Shown in pieces: positions 1 through 7,902 of a stretch of 64,000 nt of DNA. The DNA lies in NCBI RefSeq assembly GCF_001426705.1, contig NZ_LMFC01000001.1:1029102-1093101 (forward strand), given 5' to 3'. Position numbers and translations under genes: made by a program. Numbering within the stretch: the first letter of the stretch is position 1; each line of letters opens with the position of its first letter. Under the pieces are notes generated by a model. That model saw only the letters and a program-made list of their open reading frames with translations, ran no database searches and was not told the origin of the DNA. The stretch comes from Cellulomonas sp. Root485. Its GTDB lineage: Bacteria > Actinomycetota > Actinomycetes > Actinomycetales > Cellulomonadaceae.

Positions 1-445
1 TCCAGAGGATCGACACCACGACGATCGACGTGACCACCGGGATGAAGTAGACGATCCGGAAGAACGTCACGCCGCGCAGCTTCTGGTTGACCAGCACCGC
101 GAGCAGCAGGCCGAGCCCGGCCTGCACCGGGACGACGACGATCGCGAACAGGAACGTGTTGAGGACCGACCGCAGGAAGACGGGGTCCTGCGTGAACGCC
201 CGGACGAAGTTGTCGAGCCCGACGAATCGGGGCGGGTTGGGCGAGATGAGCCGGGCGTTGGTGAACGACAGGGCGAACGCCAGCAGCACGGGGACGATGA
301 GGAACAGGCCGAGCAGGACGGCGGCCGGCGCGGCCATCGCGAGCCCGGAGCGGCGTTCGCCGCGGGCACCGGCAGAGGTCCGACGCCGACGCACGGGGGC
401 GTCCGGCGGTCGCGGAGGCGCGACGGACGTGGTGGAAGAGGTCAT
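1..445 (-). CDS. Carbohydrate ABC transporter permease, MalF/UgpA type (partial, N-terminal part)
   Basis: The first 148 residues of an inner-membrane permease for sugar uptake; the rest lies beyond the left edge. After a basic, Pro/Arg-rich cytoplasmic leader (about 35 residues) comes a hydrophobic segment, then the family-typical phrase FVGLDNFVRAF around residue 75, a second TM segment, VNQKLRG and a third TM segment. This is the normal start of a MalF-like (binding-protein-dependent transport inner membrane component) subunit. It follows the sugar-binding lipoprotein gene in the same direction after 58 bases that hold a strong hairpin. The partner MalG-type permease and ATPase are not in the window. 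Start ATG chosen because it gives the full leader; no competing start seen. Confidence 0.9.
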   Translation of the reverse strand, partial: MTSSTTSVAPPRPPDAPVRRRRTSAGARGERRSGLAMAAPAAVLLGLFLIVPVLLAFALSFTNARLISPNPPRFVGLDNFVRAFTQDPVFLRSVLNTFLFAIVVVPVQAGLGLLLAVLVNQKLRGVTFFRIVYFIPVVTSIVVVSILW

Positions 446-461
446 GGCAGGTGTCCGATCG

Positions 462-491
462 GGCGGGGGCAGCAGCGGTGCTGCCCCCGCC
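462..491 (-). promoter_or_regulatory. Perfect 13-bp stem-loop between binding-protein and permease genes
   Basis: Arms 462-474 and 479-491 pair perfectly (13 bp, almost all G-C) around a 4-base loop GCGG. It lies 12 bases after the binding-protein stop and 16 bases before the permease start. Such hairpins in sugar ABC operons protect the abundant binding-protein mRNA or partly terminate transcription so that the permease is made in smaller amount. There is no T-run, so partial attenuation or 3'-end stabilisation fits better than full termination. Confidence 0.75.
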
Positions 492-503
492 GGTCAGGAC
501 GGC

Positions 504-1793
504 TCAGAAGCCGTAGCCGTCGTTGGACTTGATGTTGGTGTCGATCTCCTGGACCGCTCCGTCGAGGGTCGACTGGACGTCGGAGCCGCTCATGATGTCC
601 TTGGCCGCCTTCTCGAACGTGCTGGAGATGACGGGGTACGCCGGGGTGGCGGGACGGGCGAGCGCGTAGGCCTGGGAGAGCTCGACGAAGGGGCGCAGCG
701 GGTCGCCCTCACCGAAGTTGGCGGAGAGCTCCTCGGCGGCAGCGGTCGCGGGGATGACCACCTGCTTGTCGCTGAACTCGGCGATGTACTTGTCCTGGAA
801 GCTGAACTCCAGGTACTCGCGCGCACCGTCCGCGGCGTCGCAGCTGGACGAGATGCCCCACTGCCAGGAGCCGCCACCGATCTTCGGGCCGTCGCCGAAG
901 TCCGGCGGCGGGAGGATCAGCAGGTCGTCGCCGACCGCCTCGAGGGAGTCCATCGCGTTCCAGACGCCCGTGTAGCTCAGCGCGACGACGTCGTCGTTGA
1001 ACTCCTGGTTGCCGATCGTGCCCGAGTTGCTGGCCCAGCCGTTGGCGAAGGCGTCCTGGAACCACGTGAAGAACGTGACCGCTTCCGGACCGTTGAGCGC
1101 GCCGTCGGCCGTGAGCATGGTGTCGCGGTCGATGAGGTCGCCGCCTGCGCTCTGCAGCATGGGGGAGTAGGCGTAGGACCACCACTCGCCCTTGTCCTCG
1201 GCTCCTATGTCCAGCGGGGTGTCGTAGCCGGCGGCCTTCAGCGTGGTCAGAGCCGCGTCGAACTCGTCGATCGTCCAGGGCTGGTCGATGGTGGGGATGC
1301 GGATGCCGTTGGCGTCGAGCACCGACTTGCGGGCGAAGATCGACAGCGCCGCGTCCCAGTAGCCGGCCGCGTAGATCTCGTCCTGGTACGTCCCGACGGC
1401 CGTCGGGAGCAGGTTGTCGGTGATGCTCGTGGGCAGGCCGAGGGGCTGGATGTACTCCGCCCAGGCCCAGTTGGGGACGATCGGGCCGTCCATGTCGAGC
1501 AGGCACGGCAGGTCGCCGGCGGCCGCCGCCGCGACGATGGCGTCGTTGTAGGCGCCCTGGGGGAAGGACTCCTCGACCACCGTGTACTTGTCCTGCGACG
1601 CGTTGAACTCGTCGATGATCTTGCTGTAGACCTCGAGCTCGGCCGGGTTGCCTGCCGAGTGCGTCCACATGGTGAGCTCCTGGGGGCCGTCACCGGACCC
1701 GCCGTCGCCCTGACCTGCCTGTCCGCAGGCGGAGAGTGCCAGGGCTGACGCCGCCGACACCGATACGATCGTGACAAGGGACCTGCGCTTCAT
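504..1793 (-). CDS. Sugar ABC transporter substrate-binding lipoprotein
   Basis: A 429-residue extracytoplasmic solute-binding protein (family 1, MalE/UgpB fold). The start at 1793 is favoured by a SD-like AAAGGA just upstream and by the lipoprotein signal that follows: basic MKRR, a hydrophobic stretch, then the lipobox LSAC with Cys23 as the lipid anchor. The mature part begins with a Gly/Ser linker and continues with LTMWTHSAGNPAELEVY, a typical opening of oligosaccharide-binding proteins. It would deliver sugar to the permease encoded next. A LacI-type regulator gene sits directly upstream, so sugar-dependent control is likely. The actual substrate cannot be read from sequence. Confidence 0.93.
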   Translation of the reverse strand: MKRRSLVTIVSVSAASALALSACGQAGQGDGGSGDGPQELTMWTHSAGNPAELEVYSKIIDEFNASQDKYTVVEESFPQGAYNDAIVAAAAAGDLPCLLDMDGPIVPNWAWAEYIQPLGLPTSITDNLLPTAVGTYQDEIYAAGYWDAALSIFARKSVLDANGIRIPTIDQPWTIDEFDAALTTLKAAGYDTPLDIGAEDKGEWWSYAYSPMLQSAGGDLIDRDTMLTADGALNGPEAVTFFTWFQDAFANGWASNSGTIGNQEFNDDVVALSYTGVWNAMDSLEAVGDDLLILPPPDFGDGPKIGGGSWQWGISSSCDAADGAREYLEFSFQDKYIAEFSDKQVVIPATAAAEELSANFGEGDPLRPFVELSQAYALARPATPAYPVISSTFEKAAKDIMSGSDVQSTLDGAVQEIDTNIKSNDGYGF

Positions 1794-1813
1794 CGGGGGT
1801 TCCTTTCCTGGTG

Positions 1814-1860
1814 CCCGACCGGCAAGTCGGGTCACCGCTCCACGGCCACCGACGGTGGCC
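1814..1860 (-). promoter_or_regulatory. Two inverted repeats in the leader between lacI-type gene and binding-protein gene
   Basis: Reading the minus strand, after the regulator stop come a 7-bp perfect hairpin (1844-1850 with 1854-1860, loop of 3) and a 6-bp repeat (CCCGAC at 1814-1819 with GTCGGG at 1826-1831). The first could end or attenuate the regulator transcript; the second lies about 20 bases upstream of the binding-protein start and may be an operator or a leader hairpin. Neither has a T-run. Roles are inferred from position only. Confidence 0.45.
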
Positions 1861-1876
1861 GCTTGGGGATTGCGTG

Positions 1877-2929
1877 TCAGGTCCGTCGCCGGCTGTCGCT
1901 CGCAGCTGTGGCCGGCGGCGGACCCACCGAGTCCCGATCGACGATCGGGCAGGGCATGAGGTGTGGGGCGCCGAGGTCGTCCGGCGTCCGGATGCCGAGG
2001 GCGACCTCCATCGCCCACCGGCCCATCTCGTAGTGCGGCAGCGCCACGGTGGTCAGCGGGGGGTCGAGCTCCGCCGCGACGAGCTGCTGGTCGTCGTAGC
2101 CGACGATCGAGAGGTCCTGGGGGATCGCGAGCCCGCGACGGTGCGCCGCGACGTACGCCCCGGCGGCCATGCGGTCGTTGAAGCAGAACAGCGCCGTGGG
2201 CCGGCGGTCGTCCGGCAGGTCGAGCAGGCGGTCCGTGGCCTGGCGTCCGCCCGCGGACGACGTGTCGCCGCGCACGTGCAGCGCGGGGTCCGGCTCGATC
2301 CCGGCCTCGGCGAGCACCTGGAGGTAGCCCTGGTGGCGCAGGTCGGAGGCGACGGGCGGGTGCGGCTCGTCCACGTCCAGGTAGGCGATCCGGCGGTGCC
2401 CCGCGGCGACGAGCGCGCGCACGGCCGAGACCCCTCCGGCACGGTCGTCGGGGACGACCGCCGGGAAGCCACCGCCCGCCGGGCGGCAGTCGAGGAACAC
2501 GGTGCCGCGGGGGAGCGAGGCGGGGACGTCGACCACCCGGTGCCACATGCAGGCGTAGATCATGGCGTCGACCTGCTGGTCGGCCAGGGCGCGGATCGCC
2601 TCGCGCTCCACCGTCTCGTCCGCGTCCGTGTCCACCAGGAACACGAGGTAGCCGTGCTCGCGGGCGACGTCCTGGGCCCCCGCGAGCATGCGGCCGGCGA
2701 ACGGGGTCGTCGCGATGCGGTCGGAGATCAGGCCGATCGTGTGGCTGCGCTGCGTCCGCAGTCCCCGCGCCACGGAGTTGGGGGTGTACCCCACCTCGGC
2801 GGCCGCCTGCCGGACCCGGTCGCGCGTGGCGTCGGAGATCCTGGCGGTCCGGTCGTTGAGCACCAGCGACACGGTGGCGGTGGACACACCCGCCGCGGTC
2901 GCGACGTCGGAGATCCGCACCCGTGCCAC
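1877..2929 (-). CDS. LacI family transcriptional regulator
   Basis: A 350-residue sugar-responsive repressor. The GTG at 2929 gives the canonical N-terminus VARVRISDVATAAGVSTATV, i.e. the LacI helix-turn-helix, followed by the hinge and RTQRSHTIGLI leading into the periplasmic-binding-protein-like effector domain (Peripla_BP_3). A SD-like AGGAAG lies about 10 bases upstream; longer in-frame extensions lack family similarity. It is encoded directly upstream of, and in line with, the sugar-binding protein and permease, so it is the probable local regulator. A palindrome just upstream of its own start suggests autoregulation. Confidence 0.93.
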   Translation of the reverse strand: MARVRISDVATAAGVSTATVSLVLNDRTARISDATRDRVRQAAAEVGYTPNSVARGLRTQRSHTIGLISDRIATTPFAGRMLAGAQDVAREHGYLVFLVDTDADETVEREAIRALADQQVDAMIYACMWHRVVDVPASLPRGTVFLDCRPAGGGFPAVVPDDRAGGVSAVRALVAAGHRRIAYLDVDEPHPPVASDLRHQGYLQVLAEAGIEPDPALHVRGDTSSAGGRQATDRLLDLPDDRRPTALFCFNDRMAAGAYVAAHRRGLAIPQDLSIVGYDDQQLVAAELDPPLTTVALPHYEMGRWAMEVALGIRTPDDLGAPHLMPCPIVDRDSVGPPPATAASDSRRRT

Positions 2930-2956
2930 GTCACACCCCACTTCCTCGTGAGTTGC

Positions 2957-2968
2957 TAAATCGATTAA
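2957..2968. promoter_or_regulatory. Putative LacI-family operator
   Basis: The palindromic core AATCGATT (2959-2966), flanked by a matching T/A pair at 2957 and 2968, lies 28 bases upstream of the LacI-type start codon. Its central CG dyad with an A/T-rich flank is typical of operators bound by this family, and it stands out in very GC-rich DNA. Binding is inferred. Confidence 0.55.
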
Positions 2969-3214
2969 CCGCCTGTGCCCAGGATGCCCCCGATGGCGTC
3001 GGGCGTCAAGTGCGGTCTCGTGCCGACTGCAACGACCTGTGGGTCCGGCCCGATCGTCCCGACACGTGAGACCCGTCGCTCTGTGTGGCGGGCGCTGCGA
3101 AGCGGGCATTACGGTCGTTCCGGTCACCGCACGGGGAACGGCAGCACGAGAGCCGGCGAGGGGCCCGCACGCCCGGCACCGTCTCGCGGCCCCAGCAGAG
3201 CAGAAGGACGACTG

Positions 3215-4234
3215 ATGACCTCTTCCCGGACCCGCGCCCTCGCCGCTGTCGGCGTCGCGGCTCTGGTCGCCGTGCTCTCGGCGTGCAGCGACGCCGCGAG
3301 CCCCCCGACCGAGCCGACGCAGCCGCCGGCGACCGTGGAGAGCAGCGGTGTCTACCCGGTCACGCTCGACAGCCCGTTCGGTTCCACCGAGCTCGACGCG
3401 CAGCCGGAGCGCGTCGCCGTCGTCTCTGCCGTCGACCTCGACATCGCGCTCGCCCTCGGGATCGTGCCGGTCACGGCGCCGAGGCTCGGCGACCTGCCGC
3501 CGGACCCGTGGACGCAGAACGCGCTCGCCGACGCCGAGGAGGAGGTCGACTTCTACGACGCGACGGACGGCACCGACTACGCCGCCATCGCCGCCGCGGA
3601 GCCCGACGTCATCCTGGCGACCAGCGGCTGGACCCTCGCCGAGGACTACGAGCCGCTGGCTGCGATCGCACCGGTCGTGTCCTTCCGGGGTGCCGACGGA
3701 CTCGCCGCGATGACCTGGGCGGACAGGACCACTGTCGCCGCCGCCGCCCTGGGCGTACCTGAGCAGGGCGCCGCCGCGATCGCCGGGGTCCAGCAGCGGT
3801 TCGCCGACGCGCGCGCCGCCCACCCGCAGTTCGCGGGCAGGAGCATCACGTACGCGGTGGTCCGACCCGACCAGATCTCGTACGTCTCGGTCGCGGGCAG
3901 CGACGTCAGCTTCTTCACCGACCTGGGCTTCACGCTGCCCCCGACGGCGACGCAGCTCGACGGGACCACCAGCGCGCTCACCCCCCAGAGCATCGGCCTC
4001 CTGGACGCCGACGTCCTGCTCGTCGCCTACCCGTTCGGCGACCAGGGCCTGGTCGGTCGCGCCGCGCTCGAGACCGACAAGACCTTCGTGAAGATCCCCG
4101 CGGTCGCCGCCGGTCACTACGCGGTCGTCGAGGACGACGTCGTCCCACCGCTCGCGAACCCGACGCCGCTGAGCCAGACGTGGGTGCTCGAGCGTCTCCT
4201 GCCCGTGCTCGAGGGTGCCGTCGGCTCCGGCTGA
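3215..4234 (+). CDS. Iron-siderophore ABC transporter substrate-binding lipoprotein
   Basis: A 339-residue periplasmic-binding-protein of the FepB/FhuD class (Peripla_BP_2). The ATG at 3215 has SD GAAGGA and starts a lipoprotein signal with lipobox LSAC, Cys24 being the anchor. The mature protein shows the class pattern: a short strand, PERVAVVSAVDLDIALALG, then VDFYDATDGTDYAAIAAAEPD and later AAIAPVVSF. It would capture a ferric siderophore outside the membrane. No permease or ATPase gene adjoins it, so it works with components encoded elsewhere. The convergent neighbour is a phosphopantetheinyl transferase, an enzyme class needed for siderophore synthesis; the link is only suggestive. No iron-box was recognised upstream. 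Confidence 0.88.
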   Translation: MTSSRTRALAAVGVAALVAVLSACSDAASPPTEPTQPPATVESSGVYPVTLDSPFGSTELDAQPERVAVVSAVDLDIALALGIVPVTAPRLGDLPPDPWTQNALADAEEEVDFYDATDGTDYAAIAAAEPDVILATSGWTLAEDYEPLAAIAPVVSFRGADGLAAMTWADRTTVAAAALGVPEQGAAAIAGVQQRFADARAAHPQFAGRSITYAVVRPDQISYVSVAGSDVSFFTDLGFTLPPTATQLDGTTSALTPQSIGLLDADVLLVAYPFGDQGLVGRAALETDKTFVKIPAVAAGHYAVVEDDVVPPLANPTPLSQTWVLERLLPVLEGAVGSG

Positions 4235-4243
4235 CGGCAGGGC

Positions 4244-4873
4244 TCAGGCCCGGGCCAGCGCGACCGCGGTGACCACCAGGCCGTCGCCGACCGCCCACCG
4301 GCCGTGCAGCACGTCGGTGCCGAGCCCGGTCCGTCCGATCCGCGCCACGAACGTGTCGTCGCCGAGGCGGACGTCGACGTCCTCGAACCCCAGCCACGAC
4401 CGCGTCAGCGGGTACCAGACCTTGTAGACCGACTCCTTGGCCGAGAACAGCACCCGGTCGAGGCACCGCGCCGGGTCGGTGCGCGCGAGGGCCGCCCGCT
4501 CGCCCTCGCTCAGGACGACGGACGCGACCCCGGGCGGCAGCGGAGCGTGCACCTCCGCATCGATCCCGAGGCCCGCCCACGTCGCAGCGCGCCCGACCAC
4601 GGCCGCGCGGTACCCGTCGACGTGCGTCATGCTCCCGACGATCCCCGCGGGCCACACCGGCGCCCGGTCGGGGCCGGCGGGAACCGCGACGTCCGCGAGG
4701 CCGAGCCGACGCAGAGCGGTGCGAGCGCACTCGCGGACGGCCGCGTACTCGGCGCGGCGGGTGGGCACCGCGTCCGCGACGCCGGCTTCCTCCGACGGGT
4801 GCAGCGGGGCGGGGAGCGGGGGACCGGCGTGCTCGGCTGCCTCGACACCCGTCGGCAGCACCCGTTCGATCAT
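4244..4873 (-). CDS. 4'-phosphopantetheinyl transferase, EntD/PptT type
   Basis: A 209-residue enzyme that moves phosphopantetheine from CoA to the serine of carrier proteins. Signature motifs are visible: GSMTHVDGYRAAVVG (about residues 79-93), the metal-binding GIDAE (about 101) and the FSAKESVYKVWYPLT helix (about 142). The domain order and length match EntD-like transferases acting on siderophore NRPS carriers or, in actinobacteria, PptT acting broadly. Its end lies 9 bases from the end of the convergent siderophore-binding protein gene. Possible targets are siderophore synthetases elsewhere or AcpP encoded at 46.3 kb. Confidence 0.93.
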   Translation of the reverse strand: MIERVLPTGVEAAEHAGPPLPAPLHPSEEAGVADAVPTRRAEYAAVRECARTALRRLGLADVAVPAGPDRAPVWPAGIVGSMTHVDGYRAAVVGRAATWAGLGIDAEVHAPLPPGVASVVLSEGERAALARTDPARCLDRVLFSAKESVYKVWYPLTRSWLGFEDVDVRLGDDTFVARIGRTGLGTDVLHGRWAVGDGLVVTAVALARA

Positions 4874-4979
4874 GCGGCGAGTCTGTCAAAGGGTGTGTTC
4901 GCCGCGGGCTGAGCGGTTCCGGGAAACTCCATCGCCGCAACATCGTTATGTCATGCAGGAGCATCGACGAAGGAGAGGC

Positions 4980-5408
4980 ATGTCGCGACGGATCAAGGGC
5001 CTGGTGGAGTTCGAGGACGACCGTGGTGCGGTCGTGCGCTACCTGCGGCACCCGCACGGAGGCGGGCTGGTCTCCCCGGGTGCGCACGTGCACGAGGGCG
5101 CGTGGCTGGCGGAGACCACGTACGTCGAGGCGGGTGCGGTCGTCCACGACGGAGCCCGGGTCGGACCGGGCAGCTGGGTCGACGTGGACGTCGTGGTCGG
5201 CGCGGGAGCGGTCGTCGGGAGCAACGTGCACGTGGGGGCGGGGACGCGCGTGGGCGCCGGCGCTCACGTCGGTGCAGGTGCTCGGATCGGCGCGCGAGTC
5301 TCGATCCAGGAGCGAGCGTCGGTGCACGCCGACCAGGTGGTGCCGGACGGCGCGACGGTCGCCGCGTCCGGCCGAGGGCGGCGCTCCGGCTACGGACGCG
5401 CGGCGTAG
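4980..5408 (+). CDS. Left-handed beta-helix (hexapeptide-repeat) protein
   Basis: A 142-residue protein with SD AAGGAGAGG right before the ATG. After about 30 residues without repeats, residues 33-125 are a run of imperfect hexapeptides of the form [VI]-[GH]-x-G-[AT]-x (for example VVGAGAVVGSNVHVGAGTRV), which fold as a left-handed beta-helix as in acyl- and acetyl-transferases and gamma-carbonic anhydrases. No catalytic His pattern is obvious and it is shorter than most enzymes of the class, so it may be structural or a truncated acyltransferase relative. The Gly/Arg-rich tail looks disordered. Confidence 0.75.
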   Translation: MSRRIKGLVEFEDDRGAVVRYLRHPHGGGLVSPGAHVHEGAWLAETTYVEAGAVVHDGARVGPGSWVDVDVVVGAGAVVGSNVHVGAGTRVGAGAHVGAGARIGARVSIQERASVHADQVVPDGATVAASGRGRRSGYGRAA

Positions 5409-5421
5409 CGCGACCGACGAC

Positions 5422-6102
5422 CTAGGCCCCGAGCAGCCCGCGCAGGACGCGTGTGAGCAGCCGCTCGGTCTGGTCCACGTCGGGCTCGACGGGTGGGGCT
5501 GACAGCGCGGCGGCGAGGTGCGGGTGCGCACCGCCCTGCGCGAGCTGCGCGGCCGCGGCGAGCTGGCGGCGCCGGTCGAGCGGGTCGGTGCCGCGCTGCT
5601 CGATCTCGTTGCGGGCCAGGAGCCGGACGACGGCATTGAAGACGCCGACGGCCTCGAGCTTGCGGTGGCCGTCGACGTCGAGGTCGCGCATCGCACCGAG
5701 CGCGTGCTCGAGGTACGCGACGGCGTTCGGCCCGAGGTCGCCTGTCGCGGCAGGGGCGTCGGTGAGCCAGGGGTGCCGCAGGTAGACGTCGCGGCTCTGC
5801 CGGCCCAGGGCGAGGAGGTCCGCGAGCCAGTCGGTGTGCTGCAGGACCGTGTAGTCGAGCTCGCCGTTGACCTGGTCGACCATGAGCGCGACGAGCTCGT
5901 CCCGGGACTCGACGTACCGGTAGAGCGATGCGGAACCGCCCCCGAGCGCCCCAGCCACGGACCGCATCGTCACGGCATCGAGCCCGGCGGAGTCCGCCAG
6001 CCGCACGGCGACCGCGGCGATGCCGTCGCGGGTGTGCTCCGGTGCGCGGCCGCGGCTGCCGCGCTCGGGACGCAGCCAGATGCTCGTGCGCTCCGTCTCC
6101 AT
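5422..6102 (-). CDS. TetR family regulator with tetracycline-repressor-like C-terminal domain
   Basis: A 226-residue repressor. Residues 25-70 form the TetR helix-turn-helix (AVTMRSVAGALGGGSASLYRYV), followed by a DELVALMVDQV helix and a ligand-binding domain of the TetR_C_1 kind with a W-rich stretch (residues 85-115). It is divergent from the alpha/beta hydrolase at 6165, with 62 bases between the start codons; the imperfect palindrome there is a likely operator. The regulator probably represses both itself and the hydrolase until a small ligand binds. Confidence 0.9.
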   Translation of the reverse strand: METERTSIWLRPERGSRGRAPEHTRDGIAAVAVRLADSAGLDAVTMRSVAGALGGGSASLYRYVESRDELVALMVDQVNGELDYTVLQHTDWLADLLALGRQSRDVYLRHPWLTDAPAATGDLGPNAVAYLEHALGAMRDLDVDGHRKLEAVGVFNAVVRLLARNEIEQRGTDPLDRRRQLAAAAQLAQGGAHPHLAAALSAPPVEPDVDQTERLLTRVLRGLLGA

Positions 6103-6129
6103 GCGGTCACCCTCTCATTCGTGGTCTAG

Positions 6130-6152
6130 AATAGCGAACACTGATCGCAATT
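6130..6152. promoter_or_regulatory. Putative TetR operator in the tetR/hydrolase intergenic region
   Basis: A 23-base near-palindrome centred on C6141: the left half AATAGCGAACA and the right half TGATCGCAATT match as inverted repeats at 9 of 11 positions. It lies between divergent starts (6102 and 6165), the expected place for a TetR operator controlling both genes. Binding by the adjacent regulator is inferred. Confidence 0.6.
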
Positions 6153-6164
6153 GAGGAGCCGTCG

Positions 6165-7064
6165 ATGACCACCTGGACCCCCACGCAGCGCGCCCGCAAC
6201 GGCGACGTCGAGATCGCCTACGACTGCCTCACGGGCTCCGACGGGATGCCGTTGCTGCTGGTCATGGGGCTGGCGACCTCGCGGTTCTGGTGGCCCACGG
6301 GACTGTGCGACGCGTTCGCCCGCGAGGGCTTCGCCGTGGCCCGCTACGACCAGCGCGACGCCGGCGAGTCCACCCGGCTGCCCGACGTCGCCGGGTCCAA
6401 CCCGTTCCGGGCGCTGTTCGCGAAGAAGGGCGACGCCTACACCGCCGAGGACATGGTCGACGATGCCGTCGCGGTGCTCGACGAGCTGGGCTGGCCGAGG
6501 GCGCACGTCTTCGGCCACTCCATGGGCGGCGTCGTCGCTCAGCGTCTCGCGCTCCGGCATCCCGACCGGGTCCTGAGCGTGGTGTCCTCTGCGGCCCTGC
6601 CCAGCGACGTCTCGGGCCTCAGGGTCGCCCGCTACCTGCGCGTCGGGCTGCTCGCCAGGCTGGCGCGCACCAAGTTCCCGGACGGCCGTGAGGGGGACAT
6701 CGAGGCGAGCCTCGCGGTCGCGCGCGGGGTGGCGTCGCCGGCCTACCCGTTCGACGAGACGGCGGCCCGGGAGTGGATCGCGCGCGCGGTCGACACCGGC
6801 CCGCGAGACACCAAGGCCCAGAGCCGCCAGATCGGCGCCCAGTGGCACGGCCCCCGGCTGCGGGACCTGCACCGGCCGACCCTCGTGCTGCACGGCGAGG
6901 CGGACCCGATCCTGCGCCTCGAGGCCGGCCGGGCGACCGCGGAGGCCGTCAGCGGGGCGCGTCTCGTGACCCTTCCCGGGGTCGGGCACGACCTGCCCGC
7001 CGAGCTCTGGCCGATGGTCGCGCGAGAGGTCGGGGACCTCGCGAGGCAGGCTGCTGCGGTCTGA
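6165..7064 (+). CDS. Alpha/beta hydrolase
   Basis: A 299-residue alpha/beta-hydrolase fold protein. Visible motifs: the oxyanion-side LLLVMGLATSRFWWP near residue 30, the nucleophile elbow GHSMGG (Ser near residue 119), an acid-bearing stretch LHGEADPILRLE (Asp near 248) and the late catalytic His in PGVGHDLP. The N-terminal ANGDVEIAYD-like opening and cap region resemble epoxide-hydrolase/esterase-type members; the substrate is not predictable. SD GAGGAG precedes the ATG. Expression is probably controlled by the divergent TetR repressor through the palindrome at 6130-6152. Confidence 0.88.
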   Translation: MTTWTPTQRARNGDVEIAYDCLTGSDGMPLLLVMGLATSRFWWPTGLCDAFAREGFAVARYDQRDAGESTRLPDVAGSNPFRALFAKKGDAYTAEDMVDDAVAVLDELGWPRAHVFGHSMGGVVAQRLALRHPDRVLSVVSSAALPSDVSGLRVARYLRVGLLARLARTKFPDGREGDIEASLAVARGVASPAYPFDETAAREWIARAVDTGPRDTKAQSRQIGAQWHGPRLRDLHRPTLVLHGEADPILRLEAGRATAEAVSGARLVTLPGVGHDLPAELWPMVAREVGDLARQAAAV

Positions 7065-7095
7065 GCGGTCAGCCGACCGGTCTGCGGAGGCCTCG

Positions 7096-7111
7096 GAGCT
7101 CGCGCGAGCTC
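7096..7111. terminator. 16-base palindrome between convergent genes
   Basis: GAGCTCGCGCGAGCTC is a perfect palindrome lying between the stops of the hydrolase (7064) and the convergent methyltransferase (stop at 7110-7112, which it overlaps). It could form a hairpin for either transcript. No T-run follows on either strand, so termination is only inferred from position. Confidence 0.35.
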
Positions 7112-7871
7112 AGGCGACCGAGCCTCGGGCGCACCACGCGACGGCGGGGATCTCGAACGGCGCCGGCGGGAGCAGCTCCGCGCACCGGGCCCGGAGCGCG
7201 TCCCGCTCGGCGTCGCCGAGCGAGGCGACGTAGGCACCGGCAGGCCCGACGCCGAGGGTGAAGGTCGCCCACCACTCGTCGACGGACTCGTACCGCGCGC
7301 CGACCGCCTCGCTCCAGGACACGACGTCGTCGAGTCCTGCCGCGCCGAGGAGCTCGGTGAGGTGCCCCTCCCGCGTCCCCGGCAGCGCCGCCTCGCCGGG
7401 GGCGGCGGGGTCGAGGTCGTGCGCCGCGCGCCAGAACGCGTCGAGAGGTCCGCCGTTGCCCGCGTGGTCCCACACGTTCGCCGCGACCGTCCCGCCCGGT
7501 CGGGTCACGCGGGCCATCTCGGTGAGCCCGGCCACGGGGTCGGACAGGAAGTGGACGACGAGCTGGGCGACCGCCAGGTCGACGGCGTCGTCGGGGAGGG
7601 GAAGCGACTCGGCGACACCGAGGGCGACCCGCAGACCGGGGAACCGGGCGCGGACCGCCGCGACGAACGACTCGGAGGGGTCCACCGCGGTGACGGCATC
7701 GACGCCGAGGCGGGCGACCAGCTGGGCGGTCAGGGCTCCGGGACCGCAGCCGACGTCGAGCGCCCGTGCACCGGCGGGGATCTCCAGCGCCGCCGCGAAC
7801 CGTGCGGCGAGCGGCTCGGAGAACCGGCCCATGAACCGGAAGTACACCTCCGGGGTGACCTCGAATCCCAT
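7110..7871 (-). CDS. SAM-dependent class I methyltransferase
   Basis: A 253-residue methyltransferase of the Methyltransf_11/25 type. The SAM-binding motif I ALDVGCGPGALTAQLV lies near residues 36-51, the acidic post-I residue follows in VTAVDPSESFV, and LPLPDDAVDLAVAQLVVHFL and a PGGTVAANVWD loop complete the Rossmann fold. The first Met with a family-like start (MGFEVTPEVYFRFMG) was chosen; thirteen extra upstream residues are possible but Arg-rich and unlike the family. The divergent neighbour starts only 31 bases away. The methyl acceptor is unknown. Confidence 0.9.
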   Translation of the reverse strand: MGFEVTPEVYFRFMGRFSEPLAARFAAALEIPAGARALDVGCGPGALTAQLVARLGVDAVTAVDPSESFVAAVRARFPGLRVALGVAESLPLPDDAVDLAVAQLVVHFLSDPVAGLTEMARVTRPGGTVAANVWDHAGNGGPLDAFWRAAHDLDPAAPGEAALPGTREGHLTELLGAAGLDDVVSWSEAVGARYESVDEWWATFTLGVGPAGAYVASLGDAERDALRARCAELLPPAPFEIPAVAWCARGSVA

Positions 7872-7902
7872 CCACCGACGGTAGCGCCGTAGTCTCCGGG
7901 CC

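Noticed and set aside
2930..3214. Iron-regulator (IdeR/DmdR) box for the siderophore-binding protein
   Set aside because: No TTAGGTTAGGCTAACCTAA-like dyad is visible; the only palindrome is the LacI-type one near the divergent gene.
4244..4873. Siderophore biosynthesis cluster around the phosphopantetheinyl transferase
   Set aside because: Only a binding protein and the transferase are present; no NRPS or NIS synthetase gene lies in the window.
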